From contig JBPCQA010000050.1 in NCBI GenBank assembly GCA_050998615.1, positions 1 through 40,970 of the forward strand: DNA of 40,970 bases, in the 5' to 3' direction. Each line of letters starts with the position of its first letter. Position 1 is the first letter of the stretch. This DNA comes from JBPCQA01 sp050998615. GTDB lineage: Bacteria > Actinomycetota > Actinomycetes > Propionibacteriales > Nocardioidaceae. Position numbers and translations under genes: made by a program. Positions 9,503-16,591 of this stretch are shown here, piece after piece. A model generated the notes under the pieces. The model made no database searches and had not been told where the DNA came from. It saw only the letters and a list, made by a program, of their open reading frames with translations.

Positions 9503-10218
9503 ACGGACTACGGGCTGGACGCCCCGCCGATCGTTTCCGCGTACGCCGCCCTCGGCGTGATTGGTGTCATCCTGATGGTCCTCGCAGAGTGGCGATCAAG
9601 CAGTCCGGTGCTGCTCGGCTGGGGCATATGGGCCCTCGTGATCGGCTTCGGCGTCGCCGGCTCGATGGTCTACAGCTCAACGGTCGGCAAGGTCTCGGCT
9701 CGGAATCGGCTGCTGGACGATTTGCGGCTGCGCGGAGACGAAGCTGTCCTTGATCTGGGCTGTGGCAGCGGGCTCATGCTGTTGGGTGCGGCTCAGCGGC
9801 TGCCTTCCGGTGCGGCGGTCGGCGTCGACTTGTGGCGCTCCCGAGACCAGGCCGGAGCGAGCCGGCAGCGGTGTTTGGCCAACGCCGACGTGCTCGGGGT
9901 GGCGGACCGGGTCACGCTCATGGCGACATGACTGACCTGCCGCTCGCCGACGTCTCATTCGACCTCGTGCTTGCTGCGCTTGCGCTGCACAACCTGCATC
10001 CACACCGACGTCGGGAGCTGGCGCTGCGCGAAGCGATCCGGGTGCTGCGGCCAGGCGGCCGGCTACGCTCTCGTGGACATCATGGGCACGCGGAGCTATG
10101 CGTCCGCGGCAACGGCTGCCGGACTGTTCGACGTACGACGGTCCGGCTACGTCCGCGGCATCTTCCCGCCGGCCGCGTGGTGACGGCGTCCCGACCCTCC
10201 GACAAGCAGCCGATGTGA
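9503..10218 (+). pseudogene. Membrane-anchored class I SAM methyltransferase, frameshifted
   Basis: The first frame carries two hydrophobic segments (AALGVIGVILMVL and LLGWGIWALVIGFGVAG) and then SAM-binding motif I (VLDLGCGSGLMLLGAA). The frame is lost near 9925, resumes as GDMTDLPLADVSFDLVLAAL and RVLRPGG, is lost again near 10064, resumes as LVDIMGTRSYASAATAAGL, and probably shifts once more near the end. No convincing start codon precedes the conserved TDYGLDAPP; an ACG stands at 9503 where an ATG might be expected. With at least two frameshifts this is a decayed gene. The 9273-9502 stretch shows nothing. Confidence 0.7.
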
Positions 10219-10243
10219 AACGGGCCTGTCGAAGGGTCGGGAC
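10188..10243. terminator. Bidirectional hairpin between methyltransferase remnant and Rpf gene
   Basis: Arms 10188-10204 (GTCCCGACCCTCCGACA) and 10227-10243 are inverted repeats of 17 bp with one mismatch and a 22-nt loop. The hairpin lies between two convergent genes, 30 bp past the stop of the Rpf-like gene. Confidence 0.55.
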
Positions 10244-10272
10244 ATCCAAGCCGACCGAGCGCGAGCTCGATG

Positions 10273-10989
10273 TTACGGCAGCCGGATCTGCTGTCCGACG
10301 TAAATCAGGTTCGGGTCGCTGATCCGGTCCCGGTTGACGTCGTACACCGCGTCCCAACCACCGGTGATCCCTTGCCGGGCGGCGATCATGGACAGGGTGT
10401 CACCGGCCTGCACGGTGTAGCTGCGGTAGTCGCCAGACGAGCCGGACGAGCTGTATCCCTGGCTTGACGAGCTGGTGCCGGAGCTGGACCCCTCGTCCGA
10501 GGAGCCACTGCCGGAGCTCGAGGAGTCATAGGACCCCGACGACGAGGAGCTGGACGAGGAAGAGCTGCTCGTGCTGGGAGCACTCGGGCTTCCCGAGGCG
10601 TCGTACGAGCTAAGGCCGAGCTGTGCCGAGCATGACGGCCAGGCCCCCCAACCCTGCGAAGCCAACACTCTTTCAGCGGTGGCCATCTGCTGGCTCGGCG
10701 AGGCGAGGTCGGCGCGCGGGGCGTACTGGGTGCCCCCGAAGCCGGCCCAGGTGGACTGGGAGAACTGCAGCCCGCCGTAGTAGCCGTTTCCGGTGTTGAT
10801 CTGCCAGTTGCCGCCGGACTCACACTGTGCGAGCCGGTCCCACGTGGTGTTGGTGGCGGCCGACGCTGACCCGGCGAGCCCGATCATCGGCACCGCAGCG
10901 GTGACTGCGGCGGTGGCGGTGCCCACGGCGGCGCGGGTGAGGTTGCGGCGCACGAGACTGTGCGCGCGGTGTTTGGGTGTATAAGACAT
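10273..10989 (-). CDS. Secreted resuscitation-promoting-factor-like transglycosylase with LysM
   Basis: The protein has 238 residues. The ATG at 10989 is preceded by GGAGAGGG with eight bases of spacing; longer readings upstream would run into the leader. A signal peptide covers about 1-45 (ending GSASAA). The Rpf domain covers about 46-126: TTWDRLAQCESGGNW holds the expected catalytic Glu57, followed by NGYYGGLQFSQSTW. A serine-rich linker (about 131-187) leads to a C-terminal LysM (188-238, YTVQAGDTLSMIA to VGQQIRLP). Rpf domains cleave peptidoglycan glycan strands and LysM binds them, so the protein acts in the wall during growth or resuscitation. The leader probably contains a c-di-AMP riboswitch. 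This gene is intact although its neighbours are decayed. Confidence 0.92.
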   Translation of the reverse strand: MSYTPKHRAHSLVRRNLTRAAVGTATAAVTAAVPMIGLAGSASAATNTTWDRLAQCESGGNWQINTGNGYYGGLQFSQSTWAGFGGTQYAPRADLASPSQQMATAERVLASQGWGAWPSCSAQLGLSSYDASGSPSAPSTSSSSSSSSSSSGSYDSSSSGSGSSDEGSSSGTSSSSQGYSSSGSSGDYRSYTVQAGDTLSMIAARQGITGGWDAVYDVNRDRISDPNLIYVGQQIRLP

Positions 10990-10999
10990 GACTGATTCC

Positions 11000-11142
11000 C
11001 TCTCCGGCGCCGGCGAAATTAGCTGTCGGGTTCGGGCGAGAGAGTTGTGCCCGGCCGCGTGATGTGCGACTTCACCCCAAGACACGCCGTACCGGGTAGG
11101 CACGGTGCACCGTCTAGTTGGGTCTTCCGCTCCCACCCCGTC
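11000..11142 (-). promoter_or_regulatory. Probable c-di-AMP (ydaO/yuaA) riboswitch upstream of the Rpf-like gene
   Basis: On the minus strand the leader reads GAGCGGAAGACCCA near 11132-11119, then CTTGGGGTGAAGTCGC, then GAACCCGACAGCTAA followed by TTCGCCGGC, ending just before the ribosome-binding site GGAGAGGG. These blocks, in this order, match my recollection of the ydaO class, which controls rpf and other wall hydrolase genes in actinobacteria. The rest of the 10990-11430 gap (11143-11430) shows no gene or strong signal except the ArsR start region. A covariance search would decide. Confidence 0.75.
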
Positions 11143-11430
11143 GGATCGTTTAACTCGAAGGGACCTGCGACGACGGGGGTGGGATTAGGCGCTGGCCGTC
11201 GCGGGCTCTACCACACAAGCTCGAAAGCATACGCCTGCTCCCCGAGGCCGCCAAACCGGAGGGCGCACCGGCTCGGCCGCCGCGCCCTTGCGTTCGACTC
11301 GTCAGCGGTGACGCGGGTCACCTCGGCGGCGTTTCTCCAGACTGAACCGCACAGGGTACGCCGACCGAACGGCTCTCCGGCCGCAGTTGCTTCGTCCTGC
11401 GCCGAAGCGTCGTACGCCTAGGCTGAGGTC

Positions 11431-12195
11431 GTGAGCACGAACTGCGCTCCTGCCGGTGATGCCGACATCGCCCGCGTCGCTGCCCTGATCGGAGACCGGG
11501 CCCGGGCCCGGGTGCTGATGACGCTGGCCGACGGCCGCGCGCTTCCCGCCAGCGTGCTCGCCGCCGAGGCCGGGGTCAGCGCGTCAACCATCAGTGAGCA
11601 CCTGGCCCGGCTGCTCGACGCGAAGCTGCTCACCGCCGAACGCCAAGGCCGCGCCCGCTATTTTCGCTTGGCCGACGCGTCCGTCGCCGAAGCGCTGGAG
11701 GCCATCGCCCGAATCTCCCCACCCGAGCCCATCCGCTCGCTTCGCCAAGGCACCCGCGCACATGCTCTGCGGCGCGCCCGCACCTGCTACAACCACCTCG
11801 CCGGCCGTTTCGGCGTCACGCTCATGACCGCACTGCTCGACCGCCAAATCCTCATCGGTGGTGACGGACAGCACAACCGAGAGGCCGCCGTGGACGACCG
11901 GCTCTCCGCTCCCGGCACCGACCGCACGTACCGGTTGACGTCGACCGGTCACCGGGAACTTGCCGCGTTCGGCCTCGATTTGGACGCCGTCCACCGCCAT
12001 CGGCCGGCGATTCGCTACTGCCTCGACTGGTCCGAACAGCGCCACCACCTCGCCGGGCCCCTCGGCACCGCACTGACCAGCCGCCTGCTCGAACTCGACT
12101 GGATCCACCGCACCAGCCACCGCGCCGTCCTCCTCACCCAAGCCGGGCAGCGCGGCCTGCGCGACACCTTCGGCGTGCCCGAGAGCTGGGATTAG
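11431..12195 (+). CDS. ArsR-type winged-helix transcriptional regulator
   Basis: The protein has 254 residues from a GTG start with GAGG just upstream. Residues about 15-80 form a winged helix of ArsR type: DRARARVLMTLADG, then VLAAEAGVSASTISEHLARLLDAKLL and the wing GRARYFRLAD. The long C-terminal part (about 100-254) contains ALRRARTCYNHLAGRFG and a second similar region, as in actinobacterial ArsR-like proteins of this length. I see no obvious metal-binding Cys pair, so it may sense something other than metals. The target is unknown; the divergent Rpf gene and the downstream serpin are neighbours only. Confidence 0.85.
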   Translation: MSTNCAPAGDADIARVAALIGDRARARVLMTLADGRALPASVLAAEAGVSASTISEHLARLLDAKLLTAERQGRARYFRLADASVAEALEAIARISPPEPIRSLRQGTRAHALRRARTCYNHLAGRFGVTLMTALLDRQILIGGDGQHNREAAVDDRLSAPGTDRTYRLTSTGHRELAAFGLDLDAVHRHRPAIRYCLDWSEQRHHLAGPLGTALTSRLLELDWIHRTSHRAVLLTQAGQRGLRDTFGVPESWD

Positions 12196-12255
12196 CACTC
12201 CCCGACGAGGTGAGCCTCACACGCGGACCATCCAGTCAGTCCAGCTGTCGCAGTA

Positions 12256-12312
12256 GAGAGGGCGTTTGGCCAGCGGGGCCAGCACGGCCCGTCATCAGGG
12301 ACCGGCAGTTGT
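12256..12312 (-). pseudogene. Second, short copy of the LLM oxidoreductase 3' end
   Basis: Read on the minus strand this stretch gives QLPVPDD and, after a one-base shift, APLA. It closely parallels the end of the oxidoreductase fragment at 13645-13703: GGCCAGCGGGGCC and ACCGGCAGTTG are shared in the same order. The two copies flank the serpin gene. The rest of 12196-12389 shows nothing beyond the serpin ribosome-binding site. Confidence 0.45.
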
Positions 12313-12389
12313 CGAATCGATACCCAGGAAGCCGCTCAGTCGTGATCCACGTGTTTGCCCCGTGGTCCACGATGTTTGTAGGAGGCCTC

Positions 12390-13643
12390 ATGCACGTGGC
12401 AACGAAGCAAGTGAAAGCCCTGACGAGTCTTGTCGGCATGGGTTTGGTCCTGTCCGCCTGCGGGTCGGCTGGTCGGTCTCCGGTCGCCGAGCACGCGCAG
12501 CTGCTTGTGGCCAACGTGACGACCGTCCATCCTGGGGCAGCGACGCCGATGCCGGCGTTTTCCGCAGAGATGACGCAACTGGGATATGAGATAGGGCAGC
12601 GACTGCACAAGACATCGGCGGACGGCAATCTGGTGTACTCACCGGCCAGCCTGGCGATCGCCTGCGCGATGGTGCGTGAAGGCGCAAGGGGCACCGCAGC
12701 GCAGCAGATTGATCAGGTGCTGCACCTGCCCGTCAACCGGTCGCAGGCGTTCAACGCGTTGCTCGGGTCCATCAAGAAGCCTGGGTCGGGCAATGTGCTC
12801 ACCGTCGGTGATGCCCTGTTCGCGAAGCGTGGATATCCCGTTCATGCGACGTTTCTCCACGCGCTGAAGAAGTGGTACGGCGCTGGCGTCTATCAGACGA
12901 CGTTTCCCAACGAGGGCAAAGCCGCGGTCAACGCGTACGTCGACAAGCAGACCGCCGGGCTGATTCCTCATCTCATCACCGACGAGTTCAACGCCGACAC
13001 CGTGATGTCACTGGTGGACACGCTCTACCTGAACGCCCGTTGGCAGCACCGCTTCGACAAGAACCTCACATCACCAGGACGGTTCACCACGTCGATGGGA
13101 CAGGTCGACGTGAAGATGATGGACCTGATGCGCGATGACATGGACTATGCGGCGGGGCCTGGTTGGCAGGCGGTTCGGCTGCCGTATCAAGGTGGCCGGC
13201 TCTGGATGGAGGTGCTCCTCCCCGACGCCGTCGCACAATCCCCGATGGGCTTGTTGAACCGGCAGACGCTGGCAGCAGCGGCGACCCGCTTCGACGGGTC
13301 GCGCGTTGACCTAGCGCTTCCCCGTTGGTCGTTCGGAACGCATGCCTCACTCAAGCCGATGCTGACGTCAATGGGGATGCGGGCGCCGTTCTCTCCCGGC
13401 GGCTTCCCCGGGATAACCGATGACTCCAGGTTCAGGTTGGACTCGGTGGTTCAACAGGCACACATCAGCGTCGGCGAGAAGGGCACGGTGGCGGCTGCCG
13501 CGACGCAGATCGAAGGAATCGCTTCCGCCGGAGCGGTCGACCTCAAGGTCGTTAACGTCGACCACCCGTTTGCCTACGCCGTGGTCGACGTCACAGGCGT
13601 ACCTCTGTTCGAGGGGACGGTCGGTGACCCGTCAGCCCCGTAG
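12390..13643 (+). CDS. Serpin-family protease inhibitor, lipoprotein
   Basis: The protein has 417 residues. AGGAGG stands four bases before the ATG at 12390, which fixes the start despite an open frame upstream. A lipobox (LVLSAC) follows the hydrophobic segment, so the protein should be lipid-anchored outside the membrane. The serpin fold is evident from NLVYSPASLAIACAMVREGA, the central TLYLNARWQHRFD and the C-terminal HPFAYAVVD. The reactive-loop hinge, EKGTVAAAATQ at about 363-373, has the small residues required for loop insertion, so it should be an inhibitory serpin that traps serine or cysteine proteases. The P1 residue cannot be set with confidence. It could protect the cell from its own or foreign proteases (inference). 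Confidence 0.93.
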   Translation: MHVATKQVKALTSLVGMGLVLSACGSAGRSPVAEHAQLLVANVTTVHPGAATPMPAFSAEMTQLGYEIGQRLHKTSADGNLVYSPASLAIACAMVREGARGTAAQQIDQVLHLPVNRSQAFNALLGSIKKPGSGNVLTVGDALFAKRGYPVHATFLHALKKWYGAGVYQTTFPNEGKAAVNAYVDKQTAGLIPHLITDEFNADTVMSLVDTLYLNARWQHRFDKNLTSPGRFTTSMGQVDVKMMDLMRDDMDYAAGPGWQAVRLPYQGGRLWMEVLLPDAVAQSPMGLLNRQTLAAAATRFDGSRVDLALPRWSFGTHASLKPMLTSMGMRAPFSPGGFPGITDDSRFRLDSVVQQAHISVGEKGTVAAAATQIEGIASAGAVDLKVVNVDHPFAYAVVDVTGVPLFEGTVGDPSAP

Positions 13644-13874
13644 CGGAGCTAGGGCATCGGCCAGCGGGGCCGACACGGCGGCGTCATGCGGCACCGGCAG
13701 TTGGATGATTGCGAGATCGGCACCCGCCTCGCCAAGTGCTGCGGCGACGTGCGCTGCCGCAGCCGGATCCTGCGGGTCGCTGAGCCGGACATGGCTGGAC
13801 AGCATGATCTCGCCAGGCTCACGCCCGATGTCGCGGCAGTGGGCGTGCAGCACGTCCCGCTTGTGCGCCCGGCG
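13632..13874 (-). pseudogene. C-terminal fragment of an F420-type LLM oxidoreductase
   Basis: About 80 residues (KRDVLHAHCRDIGREPGE, then MLSSHVRLSDP and GADLAIIQLPVPH) match the C-terminus of luciferase-like, F420-dependent oxidoreductases. Nothing upstream in any frame continues the barrel; a 137-residue open frame from 14062 overlaps it but I do not recognise it. The fragment overlaps the end of the convergent serpin gene by 12 bp. It is a remnant of a gene of about 300 residues. Confidence 0.6.
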
Positions 13875-14069
13875 GCCATCGCGTCGACCTGGACGGTGGC
13901 GACGTCGTGTTCGTCGGCGTCGGTCTTGACCAGGTGACCGGGCATCCGGTGACGCCGGAGCTGCCCGGCCGTGGGCGTGGTGAACAGCCGGCTGCTGGTG
14001 GCGGTTCTGTCCGTCTCCGCAACGGGCGCCGAGTGGTCCGTTCGTTGAGTTGTGCTGGTCATCGTGTCG

Positions 14070-14111
14070 CCTTCCTGAGCTGGTGGGCCGAGGAAGGAGT
14101 TAGGGCACTGT
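14070..14111 (+). repeat. Candidate integrase arm sites next to the right core
   Basis: CCTTCCTGAGCTGGTG (14070-14085) and AGTTAGGGCACTGT (14098-14111) repeat, in the same order and orientation, the blocks at 7829-7844 and 7902-7915. They lie 57 bp inside the right core, as arm sites of attR would. Confidence 0.5.
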
Positions 14112-14167
14112 CGGGGTTTCGAGCCGCTGAGCGACTGTCGGAAACCCGGCTTGATCTGGCATTACGT

Positions 14168-14206
14168 GAGTGGGGCTCCTCAAAGTATGAGTTTGAGGAG
14201 CCCCAC
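14168..14206 (+). repeat. Right copy of the 25-bp repeat, extending into a perfect 15-bp hairpin
   Basis: Positions 14168-14192 equal 7759-7783. Here arms 14170-14184 (GTGGGGCTCCTCAAA) and 14192-14206 pair perfectly over 15 bp around the 7-nt loop GTATGAG. The structure looks like a rho-independent terminator that served as the integration target. Joining the DNA left of 7783 to that right of 14192 would restore an uninterrupted hairpin. Confidence 0.6.
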
Positions 14207-14574
14207 GACGACCGAAGCAGTGTGACGTCTTCGGCCTCACGGCCGGCCGTCGAATCCAGCCAGCCTCGTCACCGGCTGACTCGGTGAGCAAAACTCACCG
14301 GATGGATCCTCGGTTTCCGCCCGATCCCGCCTTCGGCTTTCGCTTACGGCGTGTAGAGATGTCTACTCTCGTTTGCGGAGCGGCGCAACCCCTTAGTGGC
14401 AAGGAATTTGACAAATAGTGTCGCGACGGCGTGTCGCCCACAGAACCGGCTCCCTGGTCCACAGGAAGCACTGACTTCCCCACAGATTCCAGCCTCGGCC
14501 TGTGCATGACGAGCCGCAGCCACGGTGGTTGGGAAGGCCGCGTGCACGGGGGGTCGAGGTGCCGCATCGCGGCC
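14207..14574. other. Gene-free stretch
   Basis: The longer gap from 13875 to 14625 contains the right arm sites and hairpin described separately. In this remaining part I see no convincing gene. A 112-residue minus-strand frame has no recognisable motif. Three CCACAG motifs occur between about 14441 and 14485 without an evident meaning. Confidence 0.5.
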
Positions 14575-14633
14575 GTCTCGAAACCACAGCTGGCTTCCGG
14601 GTGGTGGTTTCGAGACGCTCGCTCCTCAACCAC
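14575..14633. repeat. Dispersed-type repeat with hairpin at the malQ 3' end
   Basis: GTCTCGAAACCAC (14575-14587) and its exact complement at 14604-14616 form a 13-bp stem with a 16-nt loop. The right part continues to 14633 as a 30-bp unit that starts and ends with GTGGTTT and AACCAC. Sequences of this type recur between genes in Nocardioidaceae as I recall. On the minus strand the unit supplies the TGA stop of malQ (14628-14626), and the hairpin then probably terminates transcription. Confidence 0.5.
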
Positions 14634-16515
14634 GGTGCCGTAGGGCCGCCGCTTGCAGCACCCGTGCGACGTCCGCGGCGCCCCGGTCGCCGGCCAGCTC
14701 CTCGACCAAAACAGGCAGCGGCAGGCGCCAGTTGGGTCGGTGAGTTGCGCCCGGCATGTTTGGCCGCCGTACGACGCCTATCGCGTCCTCGAGGGTGGCA
14801 AGAACGAGAGTCGAGGGCGCTCGAGTCAGCGCCTTATAGACGCCCTGCACCGCCTCTGGCGCGGCCGCCGATTGCGGCAGGCCCGTGCAGGCCCGCAGCC
14901 GTGACAGCAGGCTCTCGCGTGCGTGAACCAGCTGCTCGGATCCAGCGCCGAAGGAGTCCGTGGTATAGGCGATCTGTTCCTTGAGGTCTGTGCCGGTCCA
15001 TAGCCCGGCCACAGTAGGAAGGTCATGTGTGGTGACTGCCGCCAGCGCGTCCACCGGCCAGTCGGCGGGGTCATCGGTTTCGAACCACAGCAGGCGATAC
15101 GACAGCACGGCGTGCGCGCGCATCGCCTCGCGGACTCCCCTCTCGACGGTGCCGAGATCCTCACCCACCACGACTGCCTCAGCTCGGTGGCTCTCCAACG
15201 CCAGGATGTCGAGCAGGTCCTGGTGCGGATAGCTGACGTAAGCACCCCCGGAGGCAGGCTCCCCGGCTGGCACCCACCACAGGCGAAACAATCCCATCAC
15301 GTGGTCGATCCGAATCCCGCCTGCGGTCATCGTGGCACGGATCGATTCGATGAACGGTTCATAGTTGCTCTCTCGCAACCGCCAGGGGATCAGCGGTGGT
15401 GAGCCCCAGGTCTGGCCGGCCGCGTTGAATATGTCTGGCGGCGCTCCCACCGTGACTTCCGCAGCAAGTGAGCGCTGCCAGATCCAGCCGTCGACGCCGC
15501 CGGCGTCGACGCCGATGGGGAGGTCTTGAAGCACCGTCAGACTCCCGGCGGCGCCGCGTAGCTGCACGTGCAGGAGCCATTGGAGCCAGGCGTGGAACGT
15601 CACCAGCGGCTGCTGGTTTGCCGCATACTCGGCAACCGCCGGCGCGTTCGGTAGCTGGAAGCGACTGTCCCACTCGCGCCAATCAGGACCATGCCTTTCC
15701 GCCAGCGCTGACCAGACGGCGAAGTCCCGCAGCGCCCTACCTTGACCCTTCCTCCAGGCTTCGAAGTCGCCCCCCCGTTCGGCTCGAGCGAGGAAGATCC
15801 GCCACAACGCTTCCCGTTTGAGCCACCAGGCGGCGTCGCGATCGATCAAGTCCTTTCCGTTAAGCGCTCGTCCTCGTGCCGCCAACTTGCCGAGATCGGC
15901 GCGACCGAAGCCAGGCACATCCTCGACTCGCAGGTACAAAGGGTTGTGGTATCGCCGCGTTGCCGGCAGATACGGGCTGTCTTGTTGTGGCAAGGTGGGC
16001 GCGACCGCATTCAGCGGGTTGAGCAACAAGAACCCCGCACCCTGGGAAGCGGCCCATTCGCGCATGGCCCGGAGATCCGCCAGGTCGCCGATCCCCCAGC
16101 TCGCAGCCGACCGAGCGGCGTACAGCTGAACTGCCCAGCCCCAGGCTCGCCAACCCTGCGGAAGCCAGCATCGCCCCGGTGAGACGATCAGCCTGCGCGT
16201 CTTGCCGTCTGCTGTTGCGAGGTCGTGATAGCCGAGTGGAAAGTCGCCCGGCAGCGCGCCGTCGATCCTTCTGGTCGTGCCGTCCTCGCAGTGGATCTCG
16301 ACCCGTCCCAGGCCTAGTTCGCGTCCGGGTCGGGTTACGATCGGGGCGCGCGCTTCCAGGTCTGCGGCCGGCTGCCCGATGACGGAGCGGAGCCGCTGCA
16401 CCGTCCCAGGTGGAACAGTGCGCGCCTGCTTGTTGGCGTCGATCCAGCGACGGTGGATGCCCCAACCGTCCGCCTCGAAACCTCGCTGTCCACTGGTGCT
16501 CATATGCCTGATCAT
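14626..16515 (-). CDS. malQ: 4-alpha-glucanotransferase (amylomaltase, GH77)
   Basis: The enzyme moves maltodextrin segments between acceptors in glycogen and maltose metabolism in the cytoplasm. The GH77 signatures are present: the nucleophile Asp in GIRIDHVMGLFRLWW, the acid/base Glu in VVVGEDLGTV, the third carboxylate in TTHDLPTVAGLW, and DSPYLPATRRYHNPLYL near the N-terminal third. I chose the ATG at 16515 because GAGGCGG stands seven bases upstream; this gives 629 residues. ATGs at 16503 and 16536 are alternatives, and the open frame runs to 16653, overlapping the neighbour. It lies 76 bp behind the thiamine-diphosphate enzyme gene on the same strand, so the two may be cotranscribed. 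Confidence 0.93.
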   Translation of the reverse strand: MIRHMSTSGQRGFEADGWGIHRRWIDANKQARTVPPGTVQRLRSVIGQPAADLEARAPIVTRPGRELGLGRVEIHCEDGTTRRIDGALPGDFPLGYHDLATADGKTRRLIVSPGRCWLPQGWRAWGWAVQLYAARSAASWGIGDLADLRAMREWAASQGAGFLLLNPLNAVAPTLPQQDSPYLPATRRYHNPLYLRVEDVPGFGRADLGKLAARGRALNGKDLIDRDAAWWLKREALWRIFLARAERGGDFEAWRKGQGRALRDFAVWSALAERHGPDWREWDSRFQLPNAPAVAEYAANQQPLVTFHAWLQWLLHVQLRGAAGSLTVLQDLPIGVDAGGVDGWIWQRSLAAEVTVGAPPDIFNAAGQTWGSPPLIPWRLRESNYEPFIESIRATMTAGGIRIDHVMGLFRLWWVPAGEPASGGAYVSYPHQDLLDILALESHRAEAVVVGEDLGTVERGVREAMRAHAVLSYRLLWFETDDPADWPVDALAAVTTHDLPTVAGLWTGTDLKEQIAYTTDSFGAGSEQLVHARESLLSRLRACTGLPQSAAAPEAVQGVYKALTRAPSTLVLATLEDAIGVVRRPNMPGATHRPNWRLPLPVLVEELAGDRGAADVARVLQAAALRHRG

Positions 16516-16591
16516 GCCGTGGCCGCCTCGTGGCATCCTCCGTGCGCGGATGCGCTGATGGTCGAAGACCGAATGCCGTCGCCGAGCGGCC

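Noticed and set aside
14295..14633. A 112-residue minus-strand open frame
   Set aside because: No motif, no convincing ribosome-binding site, and it overlaps a repeat.
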